A stretch of 62,369 nt of DNA, taken from assembly GCA_044339595.1 (NCBI GenBank), contig JBIIVF010000002.1, positions 1-62,369 of the forward strand, written 5' to 3'. Shown piece after piece: positions 1-9,543 of this stretch; the stretch's first letter is position 1, and the number at the start of each line of letters is the position of its first letter. The stretch comes from CAZTGZ01 sp044339595. GTDB taxonomy: Bacteria > Bacteroidota > Bacteroidia > NS11-12g > UBA9320. The notes under the pieces are model-generated. The model was not told the origin of the DNA. It worked only from the letters and a program-made list of their open reading frames with translations, and did no database searches. Position numbers and translations under genes: made by a program.

Positions 1-1
1 G

Positions 2-2362
2 GATGAAATTATGTCCAAAACCTCTAAACTGATTCAGGCTAGACCGAATAGCAAATGGGTTGACGATGCGTTTTTATTGGTGGCACAATCGCATTTTTAC
101 CGATATGACTTGTATTCTGCGCTCGAAGCTTTCCAATATGTATATTCCCAGTACAACGATCAGGAGATAAAATACGACGCCCAGCTTTGGATTTTAAGAA
201 CGCTCATCCGTCAAAAAAAGCTGTACGATGCAGAATCAATCTATAACCTGATTCAACAAGAGAAAAAGCTACCCAAGCGATTGAACAAGATGTTGTATCA
301 AACGGCTGCCGAAATGTATATCCGTGAAAATAAATATTCTCAAGCGCTGGAGTACATGTTAAAAGCAGAACCCCTTTTGAGAACCCGTGCGGAGAAATAC
401 AGATCCCATTTCATTTTGGGTCAGATCTATCAGAAACTTGGCAATCACAAAGAGTCCTATCGACATTTTGAAAAGACCGTCAAGATGTTTCCTCCTTATG
501 AGTATGCTTTTCAGGCCAATTTAGGGATGAGCCGAATGCTGTCACAATTGGGCGGCAACAGTGCTAAAAATACCCGAAAGTATCTGAAGCAAATGTTGAA
601 GGATGATAAGAACCTCGACTATTTTGATGAGATATATTTTGAGTTGGGAAATCTAGAAATGAAGGATGGAAAAACCTCCGCAGCCATCGAATACTACAAG
701 TTATCGGCTTGGTCATCAGTCAAGAATAAAATCCAAAAGGCCAATTCTTATTTGGCTTTGGCTAATTTGTATTTCGAACGGAAGGATTACCCATTGGCCC
801 AGGCGTATTTCGATAGTACGGCAGCCTTTATTACCAAAGAGCATCCCCAATATGAGCAAATCATTGCCAGGCAAAATGTGCTTTCAGATTTAATCAAGAA
901 TTTGGTGACCATTGAAACACAAGACAGCTTGATGGATTTGTCGAAAATGAACAAAGCGGATCTTGACAAATTCGTAGAACGGATGGTTCAGAAAGAAAAA
1001 GATGCTAAAGCAGCCAAGGAAGCCAAAGGGGCAGAGGCAGGTTCTTCTCCTTCCGGTAATCCGTTTGATCAGAATGCACTGCCCTCTCAGGGTGGCCCGT
1101 CAGTGCCCTCAGGCGGGGGGGCAGATTGGTATTTTTATAATCAAAGTGCCATGTCAAGGGGATACACCGAATTTACCAGAAAATGGGGAAGCCGGAAGCA
1201 TACAGAATTCTGGAGAATTGCCGCAAAAGCCAAAGAATTTGAAGCGGAAAAAGCCTTTGAAACACCTGAAAAGAAAAAGGAAGAAGACATCAATGCTGAA
1301 ATCAGTTATGATGCTCAACAGGATATAGAACAACAGGCTGCTATTCAAAATGTCTCTCAAGATTTACAGAAGTATTACGTAAACATCCCGTTTTCAGAAC
1401 AAGCCAAAAAAGTAAGTCATATCAAAACAGAAAAGGCCCTATTCAATGCCGGAAAGGTATATCAGGAAAGCTTAAAAGAATATTTAATGGCCATCAGCTA
1501 TTACGAAAAACTTCGTATACAATATCCTGAAAGTGATTTGAATCCTGAAGCGATTTTTAACATGATTCGTTGTTATGAGGCATTGGAGAATACTGAAAAG
1601 GTGAAAGAATTGAGTATTATACTCAATCAAAAATACCCGAAGTCTCCCTTTAATATGGTGATCAATAACAAGGATGTCACAGAGAATGCAGGAGAGAATA
1701 AGAAGGTTGTGGCGCTCTATAATCAAATGTATGACGCCTATCAAGCCGGGAAATACAAAGAAGCAAAGGCGATCAAATTGGAGGCAGATAAGCAATACTC
1801 CGGAAATTCATTGCAGTCTAAATTTGATTTATTGTATGCGTTCTGTGTGGCACGCACAGACTCTCTGACCGTGTTTCTTGATTTACTTCAAATCATCAAA
1901 GAGAACTATGTTGGCACTTCAGTGGCGGTAACGGCAACAGAAATGCTGGAGTATTATCAGAATAGAAATAAACCGAAAGTAGATGTAGCCGAATCAACCG
2001 GCAGCTTCACCTATCAGCCTTCAACTCCTCATGTGTATATATTAACTTTTCAAGGGGGTAATGCGGAGCAAATCAAACGGGCCTATGGTGATTTTAACAA
2101 AGATCAGTTTAACCGGGATAATTTGCAGGTGGTCTCCACGCTTTTGGGGGATTTACAAGTGCTCATGGTGAAAAGCTTTAAGACCAAAGCGGATGCTGAA
2201 AAATATTATGTTCGGTTTATCAGTAACCGCGATTTCTTTGACAAACTGGAACTGAAGAAATATGACAATCTTTTTATTTCTGAAGACAACTTCAAAATTT
2301 TGCTAAAGGAAAAAGACATCAACAATTATTTCGAGTTTTTTACAAAATTTTACATCCAATAG
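2..2362 (+). CDS. porW: T9SS lipoprotein PorW/SprE, 5'-truncated
   Basis: This is the C-terminal part (at least 786 residues) of the TPR-rich lipoprotein of the type IX secretion/gliding machinery, called PorW in Porphyromonas and SprE in Flavobacterium. The reading frame is open from base 2, and residues such as PNSKWVDDA directly after the first in-window ATG (base 11) belong to the first TPR helices, so the true start with its lipobox lies upstream of the window. Tandem TPR-like helices are followed by a low-complexity Gly/Ser/Pro linker near residues 345-375, then a WYFYN and RKWGSRK block that I recognise from PorW/SprE, then more TPRs and a C-terminal domain. PBP1A starts 9 bases after the stop. 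In the family PorW links periplasmic/outer-membrane T9SS parts; that role is inferred by homology. Confidence 0.85.
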   Translation, partial: DEIMSKTSKLIQARPNSKWVDDAFLLVAQSHFYRYDLYSALEAFQYVYSQYNDQEIKYDAQLWILRTLIRQKKLYDAESIYNLIQQEKKLPKRLNKMLYQTAAEMYIRENKYSQALEYMLKAEPLLRTRAEKYRSHFILGQIYQKLGNHKESYRHFEKTVKMFPPYEYAFQANLGMSRMLSQLGGNSAKNTRKYLKQMLKDDKNLDYFDEIYFELGNLEMKDGKTSAAIEYYKLSAWSSVKNKIQKANSYLALANLYFERKDYPLAQAYFDSTAAFITKEHPQYEQIIARQNVLSDLIKNLVTIETQDSLMDLSKMNKADLDKFVERMVQKEKDAKAAKEAKGAEAGSSPSGNPFDQNALPSQGGPSVPSGGGADWYFYNQSAMSRGYTEFTRKWGSRKHTEFWRIAAKAKEFEAEKAFETPEKKKEEDINAEISYDAQQDIEQQAAIQNVSQDLQKYYVNIPFSEQAKKVSHIKTEKALFNAGKVYQESLKEYLMAISYYEKLRIQYPESDLNPEAIFNMIRCYEALENTEKVKELSIILNQKYPKSPFNMVINNKDVTENAGENKKVVALYNQMYDAYQAGKYKEAKAIKLEADKQYSGNSLQSKFDLLYAFCVARTDSLTVFLDLLQIIKENYVGTSVAVTATEMLEYYQNRNKPKVDVAESTGSFTYQPSTPHVYILTFQGGNAEQIKRAYGDFNKDQFNRDNLQVVSTLLGDLQVLMVKSFKTKADAEKYYVRFISNRDFFDKLELKKYDNLFISEDNFKILLKEKDINNYFEFFTKFYIQ

Positions 2363-2371
2363 AGTTCATTT

Positions 2372-4597
2372 ATGGCCGCAAATAAATCTCCAATCATCAA
2401 ACGCATATGGCAGATATTTGCAGCGGGTATTGTGTTGTTATTGTTGGTGGTGTTTTTTACTGCCATGGGGTGGCTCGGAAAATTGCCGGATATCAATGAA
2501 CTTGAGAATCCATCCACCAAACTAGCCTCAGAAATCTATGCGTCAGATGGCGTTCAACTCGGAAAAATATATTCTCAGGAAGACCGCACCAACATCAAGT
2601 ACAACGAGTTGCCCAAGCATATCGTTAATGCGCTGGTAGCCACTGAAGATGCCCGATTCTTCAAACATTCCGGTATCGACATCAAGAGTTTGTTCAGAGC
2701 CGTTTTTTTTCTTGGTAAAAGGGGAGGAGGCAGCACCATCACCCAACAGTTGGCCAAAAATATGTTTCACCCTGCAAAAAGGAATCTCATTGAACGGGTA
2801 TTACAAAAATTAAAAGAATGGGTGATTGCAGCGGAACTTGAGAAACGTTATACAAAAGATGAAATTATTCTGATGTATTTCAATACCGTGCCATGGGAAA
2901 ATAGTTATGGAATAAAATCGGCAGCGAAACGCTTTTTTAACAAAGAAACCAAAGACCTCAACCTGGAAGAAGGTGCTTTGTTGGTAGGTTTGCTCAAAGC
3001 CAGCGGATTCTATCATCCTGTGCATCACCCTGATAGGGCTTTAAATCGACGTAATACCGTTTTCAATCAGATGGAGAAATATGGTTATCTGACCAAAGAA
3101 GTACGCGATTCCTTTAAATCATTGCCGATGGATATCGATTATCAAATGATTTCTCACAATCAAGGATTGGCCACTTATTTCAGAGAATATCTCCGTCAAT
3201 ATTTGAAAGATTGGTGCGAGAAAAAGGGCTTTAATTTGTATAATGATGGTTTGAAAATATATACCACCATTGATTCACGCATTCAACGTCATGCAGAAGA
3301 GGCGGTCTCGCAACATATGGCTACCTTACAGGCACAGTTTTTTGATGAAACCAAACGAATGAAATCCAACCCGTGGCGCAGTGAAAAGGAGGGCGAATAC
3401 TGGAAAACGGATCCTGAATACATTCCGAAAAACATGAAGCGCACCGAGCGGTACCGGCTGTTGAAACAAGCCTTTGGTGATCAGGAAGATTCCATCCTAT
3501 TTTACATGAACAAAAAGGTGAAGATGACCATGTTCAGTTGGAATGGCGATCGGGATACGATGATGAGTCCGCTCGATTCAGTGAAGTATGCCAAGCAGAT
3601 TTTGCACACCGGCATGATGAGCATGGATCCAACCACCGGGCATGTAAAAGCATGGGTGGGGGGCATCAATTTGAAACACTTTCAATACGATCACGTCAAC
3701 AAAAATTCGACGCGTCAGGTGGGATCCACCTTTAAGCCCATTGTGTATGCCCGGGCGATGGACGATGAGAAGATAGAGCCTTGTGAAATGGTTCCAACGG
3801 GTCCGGTTACCCTCGAACTGGAAGATGGGAATACCTGGACTCCGGCCAACAGCGGCAAAGTTTCCGCCGCCGAGGTGAGTTTATATACCGGATTAAAAAT
3901 GTCGTACAACACGGTTACCGCCCGTGTGATGCAAAGAATGGGGCCGAGATCACCTTATGCCGTGAAGGAAATTTCTGACAAATTGGGTATCGACACCCGA
4001 AAATTCATGCCTTATCCATCCATTTGTTTAGGAACGATGGATATTTCGGTGTATGAAATGGTGGGGGCTTACAGTGCATTTGCCAATGAAGGAGAATGGA
4101 TTGAACCCATTTTTATTACCCGAATCGAAGACAAGAACGGCAATTTATTGGAAGAATTTATTCCCAAACAGCAGGAAGCCATGCGCCCCCAAACGGCATA
4201 TATAATGCTTAAAATGCTTGAAAAAGTAGTAGAAAGCGGCACCGGAGCCCGATTGCGCGGTAGATATGGTATCACTGCTCCCATTGCCGGAAAGACCGGT
4301 ACGACCCAAAATAATTCGGATGGTTGGTTTGTGGCCATTATGCCCAATCTGGTGACCGGATGTTGGGTGGGGGCGGAAGATCGTCAGGTGCGTTTCAGAA
4401 GCACCAATTTGGGACAAGGAGCCAATACAGCCTTGCCCATAACCGGACTATTCCTGAAGAAATTGCAGGATGACAAAACCATTAAACTAAACCGGGATCC
4501 TTTCAAAAAGCCCGAAAACGAGCTGACGATTCCAATCGAGTGCAATGCGGCAGAGGCGCCCCCGGATAATGATTATATTGAGGGGATAGATTTTTAG
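2372..4597 (+). CDS. Class A penicillin-binding protein (PBP1A type)
   Basis: This is a bifunctional peptidoglycan glycosyltransferase/transpeptidase of 741 residues. One N-terminal membrane anchor (about residues 10-32) precedes a GT51 domain with the catalytic TEDARFF motif (Glu92) and GGSTITQQLAKN. The transpeptidase domain has all three penicillin-binding motifs: STFK with Ser452 and Lys455, SYN at 511-513, and KTGTT from Lys641. Length and motif order are normal for PBP1A, and all catalytic residues are present, so it should polymerise and cross-link glycan on the periplasmic face of the inner membrane. It follows porW by 9 bases and is probably cotranscribed. It converges on lptD with only 9 bases between the stops and no visible terminator hairpin. 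Confidence 0.95.
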   Translation: MAANKSPIIKRIWQIFAAGIVLLLLVVFFTAMGWLGKLPDINELENPSTKLASEIYASDGVQLGKIYSQEDRTNIKYNELPKHIVNALVATEDARFFKHSGIDIKSLFRAVFFLGKRGGGSTITQQLAKNMFHPAKRNLIERVLQKLKEWVIAAELEKRYTKDEIILMYFNTVPWENSYGIKSAAKRFFNKETKDLNLEEGALLVGLLKASGFYHPVHHPDRALNRRNTVFNQMEKYGYLTKEVRDSFKSLPMDIDYQMISHNQGLATYFREYLRQYLKDWCEKKGFNLYNDGLKIYTTIDSRIQRHAEEAVSQHMATLQAQFFDETKRMKSNPWRSEKEGEYWKTDPEYIPKNMKRTERYRLLKQAFGDQEDSILFYMNKKVKMTMFSWNGDRDTMMSPLDSVKYAKQILHTGMMSMDPTTGHVKAWVGGINLKHFQYDHVNKNSTRQVGSTFKPIVYARAMDDEKIEPCEMVPTGPVTLELEDGNTWTPANSGKVSAAEVSLYTGLKMSYNTVTARVMQRMGPRSPYAVKEISDKLGIDTRKFMPYPSICLGTMDISVYEMVGAYSAFANEGEWIEPIFITRIEDKNGNLLEEFIPKQQEAMRPQTAYIMLKMLEKVVESGTGARLRGRYGITAPIAGKTGTTQNNSDGWFVAIMPNLVTGCWVGAEDRQVRFRSTNLGQGANTALPITGLFLKKLQDDKTIKLNRDPFKKPENELTIPIECNAAEAPPDNDYIEGIDF

Positions 4598-4606
4598 GAT
4601 TAACCC

Positions 4607-7186
4607 TTAATTATCAAACCAGAACGCCCTTCTGTTCAACTTCAAATCTTGTAACGTAGGTGACTTTACGCGAATCGTGAAATCGAAACTTTGACGAGGC
4701 CCCACAGGTATCCATCCAAAACTGAATTCCCAGCAGTGAAGGTTGCGGAAGAAATCAATCTTGGTCAGCGAAAGCTCTTTTAATGTGAAATTATAACCGG
4801 AGGATAAGGCGATCTTCCAGCGCTCAGTTAAATTGATATCTCCGTTAAAGGTGAAACTCTGATCTATTTCCGGTTTAGATTCCCAAGGCTTGTTATAGCT
4901 GATGTTGTAGTTCAGACTGAGACTCCAGGGTATATTAAAATCAACATAGGCGTAGGGTCTGCTGTTGATCATCTCCAATTCTGTTTCTGAACCGACCTCT
5001 GATGTTTTCTTTTTGTTGGCGCGGGGATTCAGATTGGTGCTCATCGATAATCGACCATAGGTGAACCTTGTTAGCTTGCGATAGTCGCCTAACATAGAGC
5101 GATTTACACGATAATATGAGGTCCCCACAGAATCAAAGGAATACGGATCAAGATTACCTGAAAAGTTCAGGTTGATGCGTTCAAACAAGGTGGTATTGCC
5201 ACTCATGGTGATCACCGACAATCTCAGAGAATCCGCCAAAAAATTGTATCCTCCGTTGACATTGAACGATTCAATCAGCTTGATTTTTTTAATGCCTCCA
5301 TTGGCGGTATCCTTCGAACTGCGGATCTTCATTTCCAGGTTATTGCCAATTCCGAAATTCAGCGATGCAGATGCTGCCCCGGAAGGTCCACCTAAAATGC
5401 CGTTGTCGAAAATTGTGTATCCGGATTTGGTTCCGGCAGTGTCGGTCTGAACTTGTCGATAGCCAAAACGACTGTCTTTGGTGTAATCCGGATTCCAACC
5501 GGCAGAGATCTGAGGGCGAACTACGTGCCTGATCGCATAAATACCCCCTTTTTTGAATGTTTTGGTGCCATAAAAAATGGTACTCATGCTGATCGAAGCA
5601 GAATATTGCATGGCTCGTTCGAAACCGGTTCGCTCAAAGGAAAGTAACGTGTCGTTGTCGGTATCCCATTGTTTTTCAAGGGTTTTGAAATACCAGTAAT
5701 CGTTGAGGTTAAAACTCGGATTGACAGAAAAATATTTGAATGCTTTGAAAGAGGTTCCAATGGGCACACTGTGGCGGATACCATTATTCATACTGTCGAT
5801 GACCGAAGCCTTAAATAAATTTTCTTCTTGCACCTGCACCCTGTTTTCCATATTCCCCTGATAGGAAAGTCCGAAATTTTTGAGGATTTGTTTCGAAGTG
5901 GCCCTCTGTTCGAAGGGCATGTATCTGCTGGCCGAAAGGGTGAGGGATGGCAGACTCACATTCACAGTTTTGGTTTGCACGTTTTGATCCATCCTGCCGT
6001 TGGCTCCAAGATTTATTTTTCCATCTCTGAAGGTTTTATTGTAACCCAAACTGCTGTTGATGTTTGATCGGGCGATATCATTGACCTGAAAGGAGTTGTT
6101 CTTGTAAAAGTTGCTGCTCACATAGTTCACATTGGCATTGAAAGATCTTCCCGGCTTGGCTTTGGCATCCTGCATAAAAGTCCAGTGTAAGTTCACATCT
6201 CCTGATTCACTGTAAGAGGCAGACTCAGGTTCTCCAAACTCATTGAGATTATAACTAAAAGTGAGGTTCCCGTTATATCGATATCGTTTCTTATAATTGG
6301 TTCTGGCGGTAATCCCCCAGCTTCCCCTGAAATAAAAGGTTCCAAGAACGGCTAAATCCATGTAATCACTGATGGGGGTGTAATAGCCGAAATCACGCAG
6401 AAAGAAACCGCGATCCTGGGTTTCGCCATACGTAGGAAATAGAATTCCTTTGGTTTGTTTGCTTTTGATGGGGAAGAATCCGAAAGGAATCACCAGTGGG
6501 GTTCGAACCCCTGCAACCACCAAATTGGCGGGTCCTGTTACGACTTGTTTTTTTGGAATGATCTTGAATTTTTTGGCGCTGATGTAAAAGTGCGGATCAG
6601 GATCATCACAAGTGGTGTATCGGGCACTTTTTACATATATCTGACCGGAACTGTCTTTCAGCACTTTTTCTCCATACACAAACCCGTCATCTTCCGTGGT
6701 AATCACGCCTTCAGAAACCCCTTTTTTAGATTCAAAGTTATACCGCATGGCATCGGCTTCATAGCTCTTTCCCCCTTCTGTAAACACAGGAATTCCCATT
6801 TTTTTTCCGGAGGAGTCTTTACCGTGTTTGGCGGAAACTTCTTTTTTATTGAAATCCATCAGGATGTAATCTGCCACAAGCATCATCCCTTCATATTCGA
6901 TTTTTGCTTCGCCATAGAGATGAACCTGTTTGGCCTTTAAATCAAAAAAGATCGAATCCTTTGATTTATAAGTAATTTTTGATTCGAGGGCATCCTTACT
7001 TTTATTCACAATTTTGCCTTTCCCGTTCAAAGTGTCGGTAACCGTTAGGGTGTCGGCACCGGTTTGTCCTGCACTATACACAGCAGTGGCTGAAATCCAC
7101 AACAGTATATGCAAAACCTTGAGAGCGATATGGTAAATCCCGGACTGAATGGTGTTATCTTTGTAATTGCTGAAAGGCGGCTTCAA
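4607..7186 (-). CDS. lptD: LPS-assembly outer-membrane protein LptD
   Basis: This is a probable LptD, the outer-membrane translocon that inserts lipopolysaccharide into the outer leaflet. The 859-residue frame has a signal-peptide-like N terminus (hydrophobic segment ending AVYSAGQ), an OstA-type beta-jellyroll domain (about residues 65-220), and a long C-terminal beta barrel rich in alternating aromatic residues. Bacteroidota LptD forms are divergent and the assignment rests on domain order. The only N-terminal start giving a signal peptide is TTG at 7186. That TTG is also the last three bases of an exact -7 box (TAGTTTTG, 7191-7184), so either transcription starts further upstream or translation starts later; the 5' end is uncertain. 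The gene is divergent from the amidase. Confidence 0.85.
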   Translation of the reverse strand: MKPPFSNYKDNTIQSGIYHIALKVLHILLWISATAVYSAGQTGADTLTVTDTLNGKGKIVNKSKDALESKITYKSKDSIFFDLKAKQVHLYGEAKIEYEGMMLVADYILMDFNKKEVSAKHGKDSSGKKMGIPVFTEGGKSYEADAMRYNFESKKGVSEGVITTEDDGFVYGEKVLKDSSGQIYVKSARYTTCDDPDPHFYISAKKFKIIPKKQVVTGPANLVVAGVRTPLVIPFGFFPIKSKQTKGILFPTYGETQDRGFFLRDFGYYTPISDYMDLAVLGTFYFRGSWGITARTNYKKRYRYNGNLTFSYNLNEFGEPESASYSESGDVNLHWTFMQDAKAKPGRSFNANVNYVSSNFYKNNSFQVNDIARSNINSSLGYNKTFRDGKINLGANGRMDQNVQTKTVNVSLPSLTLSASRYMPFEQRATSKQILKNFGLSYQGNMENRVQVQEENLFKASVIDSMNNGIRHSVPIGTSFKAFKYFSVNPSFNLNDYWYFKTLEKQWDTDNDTLLSFERTGFERAMQYSASISMSTIFYGTKTFKKGGIYAIRHVVRPQISAGWNPDYTKDSRFGYRQVQTDTAGTKSGYTIFDNGILGGPSGAASASLNFGIGNNLEMKIRSSKDTANGGIKKIKLIESFNVNGGYNFLADSLRLSVITMSGNTTLFERINLNFSGNLDPYSFDSVGTSYYRVNRSMLGDYRKLTRFTYGRLSMSTNLNPRANKKKTSEVGSETELEMINSRPYAYVDFNIPWSLSLNYNISYNKPWESKPEIDQSFTFNGDINLTERWKIALSSGYNFTLKELSLTKIDFFRNLHCWEFSFGWIPVGPRQSFDFTIRVKSPTLQDLKLNRRAFWFDN

Positions 7187-7191
7187 AACTA
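7184..7191 (-). promoter_or_regulatory. TAGTTTTG, -7-like box overlapping lptD start
   Basis: The minus strand reads TAGTTTTG, an exact match to the Bacteroidota -7 consensus TAnnTTTG, and its last three bases are the TTG proposed as lptD start. The two readings conflict, so this may be a chance match or a sign that the start is annotated too far upstream. Confidence 0.3.
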
Positions 7192-7254
7192 AAGAAATAT
7201 CGCCTCATGAAAGGCATAATTTTTGAACCAGTGCTGTCGTTTAACAACAATATC

Positions 7255-8094
7255 ATGAACCGGTTATCGATTAGAAGAGGATTTTTACAACAATGGGCAG
7301 TGTTATCTATGGCATTGTCGTTTGTTTTATTCAGTGCTTTTAGGTTAAGTCCGAATGCGGGCATCAAACAAACCGGGTTTACGGTGGTCATCGATGCAGG
7401 ACATGGTGGCAAAGATCCGGGTTGTATCGGACATGGAAAGGACGTGTTTGAAAAGGATATTGCGTTAAGCATCGCCCTTAAAATCGGACAAATGCTCAAA
7501 GACAGCGTAAATACCAAAGTTGTGTACACCAGATCTACCGATAAATTTGTTGAATTGTGGGAACGTGCAGCCATAGCCAACAAGAACAGTGCCGATGTAT
7601 TTATCTCCATTCATTGCAATGCAAGCAACTCGGTAACAGCCCATGGTTCTGAGACCTTTGTCATGGGCTTACACAAAAACGAAGGTAATCTTAATGTAAG
7701 TAAACGTGAGAATTCCGCGATTTTGCTTGAAGAGGATTATGAAAAAAACGAAGAATACGCCGGATTTGATCCGAATTCTCCGGAAGCCCATATTTTATTT
7801 TCATTGTATCAAAACGCTTTCAGAAATCAAAGCCTTCAATTGGCATCTTCTGTTCAGCAAAACATCGCCAAAAAGGAATTGAGAAAAAATTTAGGGGTGA
7901 AGGAAGCCGGGTTTCTGGTGCTTTGGAAAACAGCCATGCCAAGCATCTTAGTGGAAACCGGTTTTTTAACCAATCCGGATGATAAAATGTTTCTACGTTC
8001 AGACCACGGTCAAAAGCAATTGGCGCATTCGGTGATGTTGGCGGTGAAAGATTACAAGGTTCAGATAGAAAAGCAGAACGGCAAAAAAGGATAA
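7255..8094 (+). CDS. N-acetylmuramoyl-L-alanine amidase (Amidase_3)
   Basis: This is a zinc amidase that cuts the bond between N-acetylmuramic acid and the stem peptide. The Amidase_3 domain begins with VIDAGHGGKDPG (first zinc His) and contains the SIHCNAS motif (second zinc His) and, near the C terminus, the VETGFLTNPDD block with the catalytic Glu. I place the start at ATG 7255, giving 279 residues with a signal peptide (basic MNRLSIRRG followed by a hydrophobic stretch). An in-frame ATG at 7207 would add 16 residues before this signal. The gene is divergent from lptD and sits 71 bases before the MCE gene, in an envelope-biogenesis neighbourhood. No SH3 or LysM cell-wall binding domain is visible. 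Confidence 0.92.
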   Translation: MNRLSIRRGFLQQWAVLSMALSFVLFSAFRLSPNAGIKQTGFTVVIDAGHGGKDPGCIGHGKDVFEKDIALSIALKIGQMLKDSVNTKVVYTRSTDKFVELWERAAIANKNSADVFISIHCNASNSVTAHGSETFVMGLHKNEGNLNVSKRENSAILLEEDYEKNEEYAGFDPNSPEAHILFSLYQNAFRNQSLQLASSVQQNIAKKELRKNLGVKEAGFLVLWKTAMPSILVETGFLTNPDDKMFLRSDHGQKQLAHSVMLAVKDYKVQIEKQNGKKG

Positions 8095-8118
8095 AATCTG
8101 CTCTTTGCGTTAAATCAT

Positions 8119-8126
8119 TAAATTTG
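8119..8126 (+). promoter_or_regulatory. Predicted -7 box for mlaD
   Basis: TAAATTTG is an exact TAnnTTTG match, 39 bases before the MCE gene start and in the intergenic gap after the amidase. No convincing -33 TTTG is seen at the usual distance. Confidence 0.5.
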
Positions 8127-8165
8127 CACGTTCCATCGTGTACAGTTAAGTTATAAGAAGGGTTC

Positions 8166-9119
8166 ATGAAAATTTCAAACGAGACCAAGGTCGGGGTGCT
8201 ATCGGCCATATCTATCACCATACTCATTTTGGGTTTCAATTTTCTCAAAGGAGAAAACGTATTTACCAAGGAAAATGAATTTGTGGCGGTTTATCAGCAG
8301 GTGGACGGGCTTTTTGCTTCGAATCCTGTGTTAATCAACGGATATAAAGTAGGGCAGGTAAGTGAGGTGAAAATGGATAATAAAACCTTGAATCTATATG
8401 TGGTCATCAAGGTTCCCAATGACATTAAAATTCCCCGAAACACGATAGCCAAGATTGTCAACAACGACCTTTTGGGATCGAAGGCTGTAGAATTACTCAT
8501 GGGGGATAGTTCGCTTTTAGCCAAAAACGGCGATACCCTGAACAGCACCAAAGATCCGGGAATGGCGCAGGCCATCAGTGGAATTCTTTCTCCGCTTAAA
8601 GATAAGGTCAATACCATACTCGGTGGACTTGAACCTGCTTTTGCGGATGATAAATTGGGTAAAGCCATTCTCGAATTGACAGCCACCCTCAATGAATTTA
8701 AGACCACCGCCGGAAAACTCAATGGAATTTTAGCAGCCAATGAAAATAAAATTGCATCGGTTGTTGCCAATTTGGATGAAACGAGCAAGGACCTTAAGAA
8801 GAGCACACCCAAAATTGACAGCATCATGAATCAGTTGAATGTTACCACCCGTCAATTGGCTGAATCTGATTTAAAGAAAACCATCGAAAAGATCAATGCA
8901 ACGGTGGTCGAACTGAATACATTGCTAACTCAGGTGAATAAAGGGGAAGGCAGTTTGGGCAAATTGGTGAAAGACGATTCAATGTACAACAACATCAATG
9001 CGGCATCCATGCAGCTCGATCAATTGCTCAAGGACATTGAGAAATATCCCAGAAGATATTCGGGTTTTACAGAAAAACAGCGAAAAAAGGGCGATTTAGA
9101 GAAAGGGATTAAGAAATAG
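8166..9119 (+). CDS. mlaD: MCE/MlaD family lipid-transport protein
   Basis: This 317-residue protein has one N-terminal membrane anchor (about residues 10-27, inside ETKVGVLSAISI) followed directly by an MCE domain (about 38-115, VNNDLLGSKAVEL typical of the fold) and a long helical C-terminal region (130-300) that probably forms the needle or tunnel helices. In the Mla system MlaD is the inner-membrane substrate-binding hexamer that moves phospholipids between membranes. The ATPase (MlaF) and permease (MlaE) are not next to it in this window, so they must lie elsewhere if present. The neighbours (lptD, amidase) also act in the envelope. Confidence 0.88.
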   Translation: MKISNETKVGVLSAISITILILGFNFLKGENVFTKENEFVAVYQQVDGLFASNPVLINGYKVGQVSEVKMDNKTLNLYVVIKVPNDIKIPRNTIAKIVNNDLLGSKAVELLMGDSSLLAKNGDTLNSTKDPGMAQAISGILSPLKDKVNTILGGLEPAFADDKLGKAILELTATLNEFKTTAGKLNGILAANENKIASVVANLDETSKDLKKSTPKIDSIMNQLNVTTRQLAESDLKKTIEKINATVVELNTLLTQVNKGEGSLGKLVKDDSMYNNINAASMQLDQLLKDIEKYPRRYSGFTEKQRKKGDLEKGIKK

Positions 9120-9285
9120 GCCCCTATTTGGTTGGCTTTCAGGAGATTACGAGTTTTGAAAGTCGCACATATTTAGGAAGTCAGGCTGATTAAATGGCAG
9201 GATTTGAGCGTTTTGTTTATTTTGTATCGAAGGAATAAGATAGATTAATTCTGGTAGAGGTAGTTCATTGGAACATTTTTTTACT

Positions 9286-9543
9286 TCAATCATAATGAAA
9301 TCTGCATTTTGCAATGAAAATTTCATCGCCATTCACTGCATATATCAACCTATGTTCGCGATCAATTCTGCGCGACCAAAATCCTTTATATTTATGTTTC
9401 AAAGGCTCAGGTTTCCCGATGCCGGAGAAGGGATTTCGCGAAATGTCTTTTAACAAATCATTTATTTTGGATAATACTCTCTTGTCCGTTTTTTGCCAAT
9501 ACAAATAATCTTCCCAAGACTCATCAACAAAAATGTATTTCAT
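9286..9543 (-). CDS. yoeB: YoeB-family mRNA interferase toxin
   Basis: This is an 85-residue RelE-superfamily toxin of the Txe/YoeB family, which cuts mRNA at the ribosome. Residues at the E. coli YoeB catalytic positions are present at the same numbers: Glu46, Arg65, His83 and Tyr84, and the protein ends FHYD. This suggests an intact, active toxin. Its ATG overlaps the antitoxin stop as ATGA, the usual translational coupling. It is convergent with mlaD, with 166 bases between the stops where I see no other feature. Confidence 0.93.
   Translation of the reverse strand: MKYIFVDESWEDYLYWQKTDKRVLSKINDLLKDISRNPFSGIGKPEPLKHKYKGFWSRRIDREHRLIYAVNGDEIFIAKCRFHYD

Noticed and set aside
6495..6525. tRNA-like T-arm (GGGGTTCGAACCCC followed by CAACCACCA-like bases)
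   Set aside because: It lies inside the well-supported lptD frame (codons for VRTPL) and no acceptor, D or anticodon arm is present.
6455..6940. 161-codon plus-strand frame opposite lptD
   Set aside because: It is a shadow of the minus-strand lptD gene, with no promoter and no recognisable domain.
8294..8827. 177-codon minus-strand frame opposite mlaD
   Set aside because: The composition is that of an antisense shadow and the mlaD frame is clearly the coding one.
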